Origin: Leucaena leucocephala
Taxonomy: Eukaryota; Streptophyta; Magnoliopsida; Fabales; Fabaceae
Reading direction: 5' to 3'
NCBI GenBank assembly: GCA_037074615.1
Contig: CM073537.1
Coordinates: 20,975,989-21,039,988, forward strand
DNA length: 64,000 nucleotides
How positions within the stretch are numbered: the stretch's first letter is position 1; each line of letters starts with the position of its first letter. The notes under the pieces are model-generated. The model saw nothing but the letters and a program-made list of their open reading frames with translations. It was not told the DNA's origin and did no database searches. The position numbers and the translations under genes are program-made. Of the stretch, positions 1 through 10,270 are shown piece after piece.

Positions 1-1220
1 GGGGACATACATACAGGACAGTTTTCCAGCCCTCCAACATAAACGAATGAACTTTCGGAGTAGTTCCTCTAAAATTCCAATATTTCCAAAATAATTCAGC
101 GACATGGGAGGCTTCTTATTTTCCTTAATCCTTTCTGGCAATCAAATGTCGGACTTGGTCCCCAAGTGAGGGTCATTTGGGCCCCTTTTTCCTCCTCTCA
201 AAAACCCTTCATTCACATAACGTGTATGACTACCTTAGGCAATGCTTTTTCCCCTTTTTCCAAAATAGGCCGCTATTAAATAAATATTTTAAGAATGTTT
301 GTCAGTACAATTATTAGATGTGGACGTAACACAAATCACCAACAAATCAAGTTTTTTCCTCAAAATTTTCAAATTATACGTAAATATACAGAGAATGTGT
401 CTACATTTTAATAACCATTATTTAAAATTTATATTCAGTTGTGACTTCAATTGTCTACATTCCAACTATCAATCCATGCAAATGCAATTTTTTATTACCC
501 TATTTTAATGGGAGGATTTAGTGGGGGTTTAAACGAATTCGGATCAAGTTAAAAAAGACCACAAAAAAACTCTTCTATCAAGTATAACCTGACCGCATTT
601 TCATAAGTTAAGCATGAAATCTTCACTACTCTTACCAAACCAACCTATAAATGCATTTTTAAGTGCATATTTTATAGACATTTAGATGAATTATCATTAT
701 AATCATATTCCACTTTATTAATGTTTAGTTGTCACTTTCACGAATGAGTATGATGTGCTGGTCTAGGTTGAATTGACTCTCATCATTGTTATAGCAAGTA
801 TATGTAACTAGTGTCACTAATTCATTTGTTAAATTACAATTAGTCTCCTCGCCGGCAATTGATTTAATACACATTATACTATGATTAACTAATCATGTTT
901 TGTCCAAATTAAAACAAATCTAATTAAACTGGCCTTAACAACCATATATAGAATATATTCTTCGAATCAAGTTGATTGTTACCAAACCCATAAATATATA
1001 TTGGTAATTTTCTATAGATAATTTCGTTCTGACCGCATCAAATTTAATGCTTCACATTGTTTCTCATCACTTAGTGAAAAATTTGATGTTAAAAAAAAAT
1101 CTCACAACAATTTTATAAAACGACCTATCATATGGAAAACAAAATATTTTTGCATTACTAACTCTTATGAACACACCATCCAATATTTTCGCCCAAAGAC
1201 AAATCAAGAAAGGCACTTGT
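1..1220. other. AT-rich intergenic DNA, no gene seen
   Basis: This stretch is AT-rich with stops in all frames and only short spurious open frames. I see no conserved protein, RNA gene or clear transposon terminus. From about 1225 onward it enters the promoter side of the small DUF761-like gene, which is also the start of a tandemly duplicated segment. Confidence 0.6.
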
Positions 1221-1611
1221 TTTGAGTGGTTTAAAAATCACTAATGAAAACAAGGGTTGAGCATTCGCCAGATCATAGTCAAAATTTGTTCTTTCAAGTT
1301 AAGATGAAAATGACAAGTTTGTTGTATAGATTCAATCTAAACACAATATTCTCCATGAAACTCTCTTCAGCGTAAGTTGCTGTAAGCTTCCTTTGTTCAA
1401 ATCATTAGTCGCTACCCTGCCTCTGACACGCAATCTTCCTTTCCACTCTTTAAAGTGTTATTTCCCATTAATTAATTATGTTAAGATTATTTCAAAAGCT
1501 TCTTTTTCTTTCCTGCTATAAAAACCTCAACACCCTCCAGTTATCACCAAAACATTCATATCAAACCTTTCTTCCTCATTACGTATACTTCAACAATAAC
1601 AGCAACCATCG

Positions 1612-1965
1612 ATGGGAAAGAAACAACTCTCACTGATTATTATAAGACAATTCAAGGTTGCTGTGAACAAGATGAAGTTGCTGTTAGCTCTGTGCAGGCG
1701 AGTTCATTCAAGTGTGGGACGTCGTACGAGCTCAAAGTTATTACAGAGATGGCGAAGCTTCACTTATGGAGGATCTGAAAGAAGAATCAGAGGAAGAAGG
1801 AGGAGTTACTATTATGGGCGGGACGAGGAAGACGATGATATCAACCAAAGGGCAGAGAATTTCATTGCTAGCTTCCGCCATCAACTAAACTTGGAGAGGC
1901 AGATGGAGCTAAGGTGTTGCTCAAGTTCTGCTTTTGAGGATGAGTATTACCGACGAGTAGAATAA
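1612..1965 (+). CDS. Small DUF761-type protein, 117 aa, intronless
   Basis: A single-exon frame of 117 residues opens at an ATG preceded by a plausible promoter; a TATAAAA-like stretch lies near 1518. The N-terminal part is basic (several Arg/Lys clusters, residues 16-70), followed by an acidic run (71-76). The C-terminal segment at about residues 76-100 (DDINQRAENFIASFRHQLNL) has the pattern of the plant DUF761 motif, in which an acidic stretch leads into a helix with Arg-Ala-Glu-x-Phe-Ile and a basic amphipathic end. DUF761 proteins are small plant proteins, some called cotton-fibre expressed, without an assigned biochemical role. An internal ATG at codon 21 is possible, but the upstream ATG is preferred because the frame is continuous. 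A degenerate tandem copy lies just downstream. Function is unknown. Confidence 0.7.
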   Translation: MGKKQLSLIIIRQFKVAVNKMKLLLALCRRVHSSVGRRTSSKLLQRWRSFTYGGSERRIRGRRRSYYYGRDEEDDDINQRAENFIASFRHQLNLERQMELRCCSSSAFEDEYYRRVE

Positions 1966-2179
1966 TGAATAGTATTGTATCCAAGTAGTTGGTGTGAAAA
2001 AGAGTATCTTAAGATAAATTTATAAAACGACCATATATTGTAACTATAATAAGACACTTCGGCCAAAAAACTGAACTTGCAATATTTTGGCCAAATTAAG
2101 GACATTATAACTTTATAACCAAAAACAGAAAACAAAAAAGAAATAAAAAATCAAGAATAACAGTTTTTGTTTGCGTGTG

Positions 2180-2835
2180 TTAAAAAACACTAATTTGACG
2201 AAAGGGTACAGCTTTCGATCCCCAGATCATAATTAAAATTTGTTCTTTAATGTTAAGACGATGAAAATGACTAGGTATATTAGTTGTCAGTTGCATAGAT
2301 TCCAATCTAAACCATGAAAGCTTCAGCGTAAGTCGCTGTATGAGCTTCCTTTGTTCAAATCATCATCAGCCGTCACTCTCATTCTCACGCGCAATCTTAC
2401 TTTCTACTCTCTCTCTCTCTATATATATATATATACTCAGATTAAAACCTCAACATCCTATACAGTTAGCAAAAATATCCATATCAAACCTTTCTTCTTC
2501 ATTACGTATACTTCAAAAGCAGCAACTCTAGCTGATTATTATAAGACAATCCAAGGTCGCTGTGATGAAGATGAAGTTGCTGTTAGCTAGTTTTGTACAG
2601 GCGGTTTCATTCAAGTGTAGGACGTGGGACGAGCTCAAAGTTATTACAGAGATACCGAAGCTTTCCTAATGGAGGAGTCATGGAGTTACTATCATGTGTG
2701 GGAGGAAGATGACGGTAAAGGGCAGAGAATTTCATTGCTAACCTTCGTCGTCACCTAAGCTTCTGGTTTCGACGTCGAGGATGATTACTGACGATCAGTG
2801 GGTAGATTATATCCCGATTTTTATGAATGAATGAT
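2180..2835 (+). pseudogene. Decayed tandem copy of the DUF761-type gene
   Basis: The segment from roughly 2180 to 2830 repeats that from about 1225 to 1965, including the promoter, the 5' leader and the first half of the coding region. Matching landmarks include the leader around 1377-1410 against 2330-2362, and the coding stretch reading KMKLLLA at both places. In the downstream copy the start ATG and adjacent codons are missing (near 2528). A frame change follows (near 2590), and the DUF761 tail is badly reduced. It lacks an open frame for the protein, so I call it a pseudogene. The leader contains a CT/AT microsatellite absent from the first copy. Confidence 0.7.
2407..2436. repeat. (CT)n-(AT)n microsatellite
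   Basis: A run of CT dinucleotides passes directly into a run of AT dinucleotides in the leader region of the DUF761 pseudogene. The corresponding place in the intact copy (around 1445-1460) lacks the expansion. Confidence 0.9.
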
Positions 2836-3300
2836 TAATATTCAAGTTATATTGTTTCTTGTTGGATTTCTGTTATATTTAAAGGTTGAAGTTTGTTTTC
2901 TCGTAGGGTGGTCACAGATTGTAGTTGTAGCGAGTATATAATTGCTAAATAATAAATACAGTTAATAACGACCCCTTACATCTTTCATAATATGTTAATC
3001 ATTGGGTTACAATTTAATGATTTATAACCTCCATATTTTAACTTCATATTAAGAAATTAAGAAAACCTACTTATAAGTCAAAAAATTGGAGCGAACACGT
3101 CGTATTCGTATACCGGGGTTGGAAAAAATAAAGAATCAAGGATTCAAGGTTTTACCCCTTTAAGCCAGCAGCAATCAGAAGTTAAGATAAAGTTTAGATT
3201 TTTTTTTTTTGGTTTTTTAATTTGGGAGTGAAAGTTAAAGTTTAGAAATTAGAGATGAGAGACCATCAGATCAATGACCGTGGCATACATGAACACAGTT
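2836..3300. other. Intergenic spacer before the Raf-like kinase
   Basis: AT-rich sequence with a T-run near 3199-3210 and no recognisable gene. It probably contains the promoter of the kinase downstream. Confidence 0.5.
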
Positions 3301-4197
3301 AGCTTCTGCGCGCAGTGTTTACGCCGCACTATTTTAAGCAAATGTCGTTCTCCGACGTATCCGTTCGAACTCCGCGCCTCATGGAACGTTTTCCTCTCGC
3401 TCTCTCTCTTCCTCTCAAACGTTGCCTCACCAACATACCCGTTTTCTGGTTTCATCAAAACCCAAACTTCTCTAACTCCATTTTTTTTTTTCTTTCCTTT
3501 TCTTTTCGGTGCATCATGGATTCCCTCGATTCCCAATTCTTCCGTTCCCTACGCAGCAATCTCCCCAGTATATGTTTCATGCTGTCAGCGGATCTCTGGA
3601 CAATCAAACAGGTACCAAGTTCTGAAAATCAATTTCTTTTTGAGTAGCTTTCGATCCCCGTTTGATTCATTGACACCATGCATTTTCTTATACCTTTGTT
3701 TCTGTTGGTCTGACTTTGCTCTTATTGTTTGAAAAGAATGTAGTTTTTGAATTTGGGATCTTTTGATTCCGTTCTCTTCATTCTGTATCTTATAGACATT
3801 GTGCCTCTTTTGCAGAGTTCAAATTTGTAAGTTCCTTTACCGAACTAACGTGTAAATTCATTGCATGGCTTTCCTCTTCAGCTTAGTTTGTCTGCCGATT
3901 CATTTTATTGAGGGGTTACATGGTCATGCCATCTCTTGAATTATACCTATGAAGACAGGGATTGAGGTGGTTGTGCTCAGTTTATAACCATTGTTCTCTA
4001 CGATATGTTGACATCCGCAAGACCAGCTTCCAAGCGACAGGGCAAAGGATTTATTTGTATGAATTTGAGATTCAAGCGAGTAATCTCCATTTGAGGAATC
4101 ACATAGGCACTGGTTGAATATGTACGGGTTCTAAGAACTCAAAATGCTTTAGAGCAAATGATGGTTATGTGGAGCTAGCTATAATCATTTTGCCACC
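3300..4197 (+). other. Probable 5' leader and leader intron of the Raf-like kinase
   Basis: The stretch upstream of the kinase ATG is pyrimidine-rich from about 3395 to 3500. It contains a good donor at 3612 (AAACAG|GTACCAAG) and candidate acceptors such as TTTGCAG ending at 3815, so a spliced untranslated leader is likely. Several ATGs occur before 4198, for example at 3516 with a short frame. These could act as upstream ORFs if retained in the mature leader. Exact leader exons cannot be fixed from sequence alone. Confidence 0.45.
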
Positions 4198-7100
4198 ATG
4201 AATAGTGAGGCTCCAGGCACTCAAAGCCAATGGCTTAAAGGTGTAGTAACTACCGCCGGTTCAAACGATGGAATCCTTTTAGACAGCAATGAAGACAATA
4301 TATGTTCTCAGACAGGGGAAGAATTTTCAACTGAATTCTATCGTGATCGGTTTGGTTTAAGGAGAATTACTGTCACAAGTGATGTAGACAACAACCCGCC
4401 AAATAGATTGGATTCTGATTATAATCAGAATTATCAGGTGGTTTATGAAGATCTTGCACGCGTTGTTGGCCTGAGGAGAATGGATTCTGATAGTAACTCG
4501 GATTTGTCAGATGTCGCTGCAACAGCAGGATACGTTGCTGAGCCTAACAATTTGAACAAATTCCAGTGGAAACAGGGTGGTATTGGACAACGATCTCGTA
4601 AATTTACTGAAGAAATTTATTTGGATCCAGTTTCTTCATCAGGACCAACTGCTCCACCAATTTATGCAGCTGAGTCGCTTCAGTCATGTCATCCTTCTCC
4701 GTCAGCATTTTCAGATGCTTCATTTTATAAGAAGATAAAGTTTCTTTGTAGCTTTGGAGGGAGAATATTACCAAGGCCAAATGATGGGAAGCTCAGATAT
4801 GTGGGAGGAGAAACACGGATTATATCTATAAGGAAAAACATTACTTGGGAGCAACTTATGGAGAAGACTCATGCCATATGGAACCAATCTCACATTATCA
4901 AATACCAGCTTCCTGGAGAGGATCTGGACGCTCTTATTTCTGTTTGTTCTGATGAGGATCTTCATCATATGATAGAGGAGTATGAAGGACTTGAGAGAAT
5001 TGGAGGTTCTCAACGATTGCGGATATTTCTCATATCTTCAAGTGAACCTGAGAACCCAAACTCTAGTATTGAAGCAAAAGTCAATCTGCCAGGTGATGTT
5101 GACTATCAGTATGTCGTTGCTGTTAATGGCATGCTGGAACCAAGTCCTCGGATACACCAAACAAGCCAGTTTGGGAATACCTCTGATTTCAATAGTCCAA
5201 GATTTTTTAAGGAATCACCTGCATCTGCATATGCTTGGGATGTGAAGGATCGCAGTCCAATGTCCCCGCGTTTGGGAGGATTGCTCAATAAAGCTGGTTC
5301 TCAGTTTTTAACAGGCAAATCATTCAGTCATTCACCACCTAGTCCTATGTCCCGTATTCGTGCTCCGACTAAAGATCATCTAATTTCCGACGTAGAGCTA
5401 ATTATGGATCAACAATGCAATGTTGGTAATGAAGGCCTTGTTCCCTTTGTGAAGGAAGGAATTCAAAGTGGTAATTCCTTGTGTAGAGATGATGCCCATT
5501 ATGTTGATCCAGCTTCATACTATAACAATCTAGCCCAAGGTCCTCCCATGAACCTCAGTGATGGTGTTCAATATCACGTGAGAAGGCACAGTGAAAACTT
5601 TGTCTCTTCTGCACCGTGTGGTCAAGGTGATATGATATTTGAGAGACGCCCACGTACAAATGACACGAATCTCTCTCATCATGAAGGGCCAACACTAGTA
5701 ATTCCAGTCTCTAATGATAGAGATAGAGAGAGGTTTCATTGCAGATTGTTGCATGCACTTTCTGACACAATGTTGCAGAGTGATGAGAGGTTTGAAGATC
5801 ATTTTCAGTCCTCCCTTAAAGTAAAGGGAAACAAGTCACCTTTACTGCAAGTTTCAAGTTCTTCCCGGGAAAGGCCATTACAGGAGGGAGAGGTAATTGA
5901 TGAAAAAAACCTGGTGGCTGAGTATCAAATTCCGCCCAGTTATGGAAAGACTGGCAGTTTCAAGGGGATTTTGAATACTGGTCAAGGGAGCTTGCAACTT
6001 GCAGATAATACCAATGCCTGTTCTGGTGAAATTGGAAGATGTGGAGGTAATATTGAAGTTACATCACATGAAAATGCCTTGCATATCAAAGATTTGCAGG
6101 GCATCAATTACAAACAAGTGGGTTGCCAGTTTTCAGTAGAGATACAAAGCAGTGAATGCAAATTACCTGCTTCTTCATTAAAGTATGAATCTACAAGAAA
6201 CCTGAGGGAGCAAACACATGGTCTGCCACTAGACATGGCTGCTTCTGAGTTTTTAATGAGAAGCCAAAATTCTACAGTGTATGAGCAATTTAACATGTCG
6301 ACAACAGAGAACAGCGAGTCATCTCACCTTGGATCCTCTGATTTACAGCTTATTGACTCCCAAACTGACATAAAGTCCACACTTCTAGCCTCTGTAAGTT
6401 TATTTCCTTAGGAATTTGTCTACTTGACTGTAAGTCTGCCATTGATTCATCCATGTATTTTCATATTGTAATTCAGAACAAGGGATCGGCCTCCAGAGGG
6501 AAGATTTTTCTCTCTGATGAGAATCCTGCCAATTGTCCTCTCCAGAAGAATGACAAGATTGTCTATGACCAACATTCTTTGGTTGGGTATAACATTGAGT
6601 TATGTGACCAGTCACAGTGCACTGTTGCTTTGAGAAAAATCAAGCAGCTAAATGCAGCAGCTATTGTTAAAGGGCCAACTGATAGTTGCCCTTCAGGCAT
6701 AGATGAAGATGAAGAGGATGAATCTGAAACTGTGTTTCATAAAAGGGAAGAGACGGAAAGTGCCAGTCCAGAATCCCAAAGTGAGGTGAGAATTTCCAAA
6801 TAAAATTGCATCATATGGTTCACAATTTTTTATTGTATGGTTGACCAAAAACTCTAATTTTCCATGCTAGTTTGCAAAAGTTGATAGTAGAAACTTCAAG
6901 AAGTCAATTAGATCAGCAACTTCTGAAATAGAGGCTGAACTCTATGGTTTGCAGGTATAAAATATTATATTGGTTGATGAATAACATTGGAAGGGGATTA
7001 TCAGTATATAGGACCGAAGCCTCCTGTATACTGATAGTCCGCTTCCAATGTTTTTCTTTCTTTATTTTCTTTACTTTGTCCTCCTTTAATTTGTTTAAGT

Positions 7101-8991
7101 AGGCTAAGAAGATGAATCAGAGCCTGCTTCTACTCATGTTTAACCTAATATCTAAGATGAAAACTTGCAGATTATTAAGAATGCTGATGTTGAAGAATTG
7201 AAAGAGCTAGGATCTGGAACATTTGGAACTGTTTATCATGGAAAGTGGAGGGGATCAGATGTTGCAATCAAGAGGATAAAAAGTAGTTGTTTTTCTGGCA
7301 GATTATTAGAGCAAGAGCGGTTGGTAGGTGTACATAATTATAAGCAAGTTGAATTTTGCAAGTTTTATGATGAACGAGACATTAATTTTGTTGGCTTGCA
7401 AATTATCAATTTTGGTGACTCTTAAACACTGTCTAAAAAAACATCAAATATTCAATATGGTTTACCTTAAACTCCATGTGAGTAGAAAACCCACAGTCTA
7501 GTTTTATTCATGATAGAAGCTAATGTGATATATGTACTTGCAGACAAGAGAATTCTGGCGAGAGGCAAAAATTTTGTCAACTCTTCACCATCCAAATGTG
7601 GTGGCCTTTTACGGGGTAGTTCCAGATGGACCGGGTGGGACATTGGCGACTCTAACAGAATATATGGTACATGGATCACTGAGGAATGTCCTCTTGAAGA
7701 AGGAAAAGTTAGTTAATTCGCAGGAGCTATTTTACTTGCAAAATATTGACAAGAATTAAATTTAGGTCCTCTTTTTCTTGTCATCCTGCAGGGTGCTTGA
7801 CCGCCGAAAACGGCTTATGATTGCAATGGATGCAGCCTTTGGCATGGAATATTTGCATTTTAAGAATATTGTTCATTTCGACTTGAAGTGTGATAATCTA
7901 CTTGTCAATTTGGGGGATCCTGAACGGCCTGTTTGCAAGGTAACTTGTGGTAGATACATGAATTTGAACTTGCTTCCTGACATTTTGAACTAGTTCGTAG
8001 TCTTTTTGTGAACTATTGGGGTCATTAACTTCAACTTATGTCAGGAAAATACTCTCTGAACAGAGCATGACAACTTAAGAGCTCTTAATTAGTTGTGTTT
8101 TCACTGTATCCTTTCTTGTGTAAAGTAAACAGATGGTAAAAATGTGCTGTGTAGGTTGCAGATTTTGGGCTATCAAGAATTAAGCGCAACACACTTGTTT
8201 CTGGTGGTGTCAGAGGAACCCTTCCCTGGATGGCACCAGAATTATTAGATGGCAACAGTAGTGGGGTCTCTGAGAAGGTTGGCAACTCATTTATATATCT
8301 CTTTTCTTTTTAGATTTATTTAGAGGGATAAGTACTAACAACCTAAAGTTATAAGTGGGATTGAACGTCAAACCTCTCAATTACAAGGGAACTTTTATGC
8401 CACTAAGTCACATGGCCATTGGTAGCAATCCATTTATCTGCCATCATCCATTTGCTTCCTCAATGGAAATTGTGTCTTGTGGAATGTAATATTTGAAGTG
8501 CTTGGCTAATGGCTATTATCTTGTCTAACAGGTTGATGTTTTCTCATTTGGCATTGCAATGTGGGAGATCTTGACTGGGGAAGAGCCATATGCTAGCATG
8601 CACTGTGGTGCCATCATAGGTAAGCATGTATAATCTAAACTCTGTCTTCTAGTCGATTCCTTCTGAAACTTGGATATCAAGCATGGAAGCCAAAAATCAC
8701 TTGACCATGTTCTGTATCATCAAGTCCACATGAGAGTTTCTTGTACTGAAATTTCATATGAATTCTAATGAAGGTTTTATGTGTGACTAATGATTCAATG
8801 AAGGTGGAATTGTGAACAATACACTCAGACCTCCAATCCCAAAACGTTGTGATTCTGAATGGAAGAGGCTGATGGAAGAATGCTGGAGTCCTGATCCCGC
8901 AGCCAGGCCATCCTTCACAGAAATAACACAAAGATTTCGCCTTATGCAAGCGGCTCTGCCCCCCAAGAAGAAACTCAATCCTCCAACTTGA
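4198..8991 (+). CDS. PB1-domain Raf-like MAPKKK protein kinase, 1150 aa
   Basis: Nine coding exons join in frame: 4198-6393, 6477-6785, 6871-6954, 7171-7323, 7544-7707, 7792-7939, 8155-8277, 8532-8619 and 8804-8991. All have GT-AG borders. The start ATG sits in an excellent context (GCCACCATGA). Residues about 179-279 form a PB1 domain. A long low-complexity middle follows, then a C-terminal kinase domain. The kinase has the glycine loop GSGTFGTV, the ATP lysine K897 in VAIK, the catalytic loop HFDLKCDN (D999) and DFG at D1021. Phe in place of the Arg of HRD is normal for plant group-B Raf-like kinases. PB1 plus C-terminal kinase fits subgroup B4; members in Arabidopsis activate SnRK2 kinases under osmotic stress. 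That role is inferred from the family. The gene looks intact. Confidence 0.93.
6983..7052 (+). repeat. Near-perfect 70-nt hairpin in kinase intron 3
   Basis: Two 31-nt arms (6983-7013 and 7022-7052) are reverse complements except for three positions. One is a G:G mismatch; the other two would be G-U wobbles in RNA read on the plus strand. The loop is 8 nt (CCGAAGCC). The structure lies wholly inside intron 3 (6955-7170), starting 28 nt after the donor. It could be a small foldback transposon remnant or a microRNA-like precursor. I do not recognise the arm sequence as a known plant miRNA. Confidence 0.75.
8325..8415 (-). mobile_element. Possible degenerate tRNA-derived SINE in kinase intron 7
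   Basis: Read on the minus strand, the intron contains a block resembling the Pol III promoter of plant SINEs. It has an A-box-like CTTAGTGGCA followed about 35 nt later by a B-box-like stretch ending GTTCAATCCC. There is no clear tail or target-site duplication. The call is tentative. Confidence 0.35.
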
Positions 8992-10270
8992 TCACAGTCT
9001 CTTCTTCTTATTATTCTGTTTAATTGAAATTGAAATGCATATAAGAAAGAAAATGGTTTTCAATTATCTTGATAGATTTGTTTGTATAGAAGCTATAGTT
9101 TAGATGTCCAATGTTGTTAGCCAAAATTGTAAATATATGAAAGCTACCCGTTCCCTCACTTTTTGTCCTATGTCAGCACCTTCTCTTTCACCAGATTTTG
9201 ATACTCTCATTTCATATTTGAAGACGAACAACACCTTATATTTTGACTATATTTCACAATGATAGCCGGAAGAAACTAAAATATTAGATAATTTATGAAT
9301 AATATAACTTCTTGGAGTTTTTATATTTTATATTAATACTCGTATTAACTTATTTATATTGTGAGGATATATTGATGCTACCTTTTCTTCAAAGATATAC
9401 AACAATTCAAGAGGCCTTTTGACATCATCTGTGAAGGGATTATCCACATGCCGTGTCACTAACCATTCTCTCTTATTATCCAAGAGTGCGCAATCGCCCC
9501 CTAGCGCGTGCACACACCTTCCACTTTAAAATCTAACATATATTTATATTGATTTTGTATATTATGCTGTGCTGAGAGAATTATGATTAACATCAAATTC
9601 TAAAATATTTTAAATTTAAATATCATTAATAATATTATTATTTATTTTTTATTAAAATTTTATATTATTTAAGTGATAAATAATATTAAATATATTTTTA
9701 ATTGTAAATCATACTGCGATATTTATATAGTTTTGCTGTTATCATTTTTTTTCTGCCAACATGTTGCAATAATTAATAGTAATTATATATTTTTCATTTT
9801 TCATAAATAAATGCAAATTATTATATATTTTTATTTCATTCCAATTCCTAAATTACCAAATTTGTAGAGTTTATCGGGTATCAGTTATTACTCGCTACGA
9901 GCTGCCATGGCTTAGCTTCATCATCCACGTCATCGTGATCATCGAAATGTGCCACTGAATCCGCAAAAGCCCACAAGCCATCAATTATTTTATATATTTT
10001 TATCTATCCATCTCACGGGTTTTTTTTTTTTGGCCAAAATATCGGTCTTCTTCAGTTCTTCCCAACCCTTGCAGATTTTTTTAATATTATATTTTTATTT
10101 TAATATAAAAAATTAGTTTCCTTTTCTCACCATCTTTCCCCAGCTCGTTGGCAAATGATATATATATTGTGAATTCAGAGATCATACCATTTCCAATCTC
10201 ACGTCTCCTGTTTTCTCGCATAGCTTCTCTTCCTTCCTCGGCTGAACCTCTTTAGCATTCATTCACGAAG
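8992..10270. other. Intergenic: kinase 3' end and thiolase promoter
   Basis: The first ~200 bases probably hold the kinase 3' untranslated region. The remainder is very AT-rich with homopolymer runs and no coding signal. The last ~150 bases (after TATATAT near 10161) are likely the core promoter and leader of the thiolase gene. Confidence 0.5.

Noticed and set aside
3249..3732. Overlapping frames of about 100-150 codons upstream of the Raf-like kinase
   Set aside because: They lie in a pyrimidine-rich leader, show no family similarity and are broken by the predicted leader intron. At most they include short upstream ORFs.
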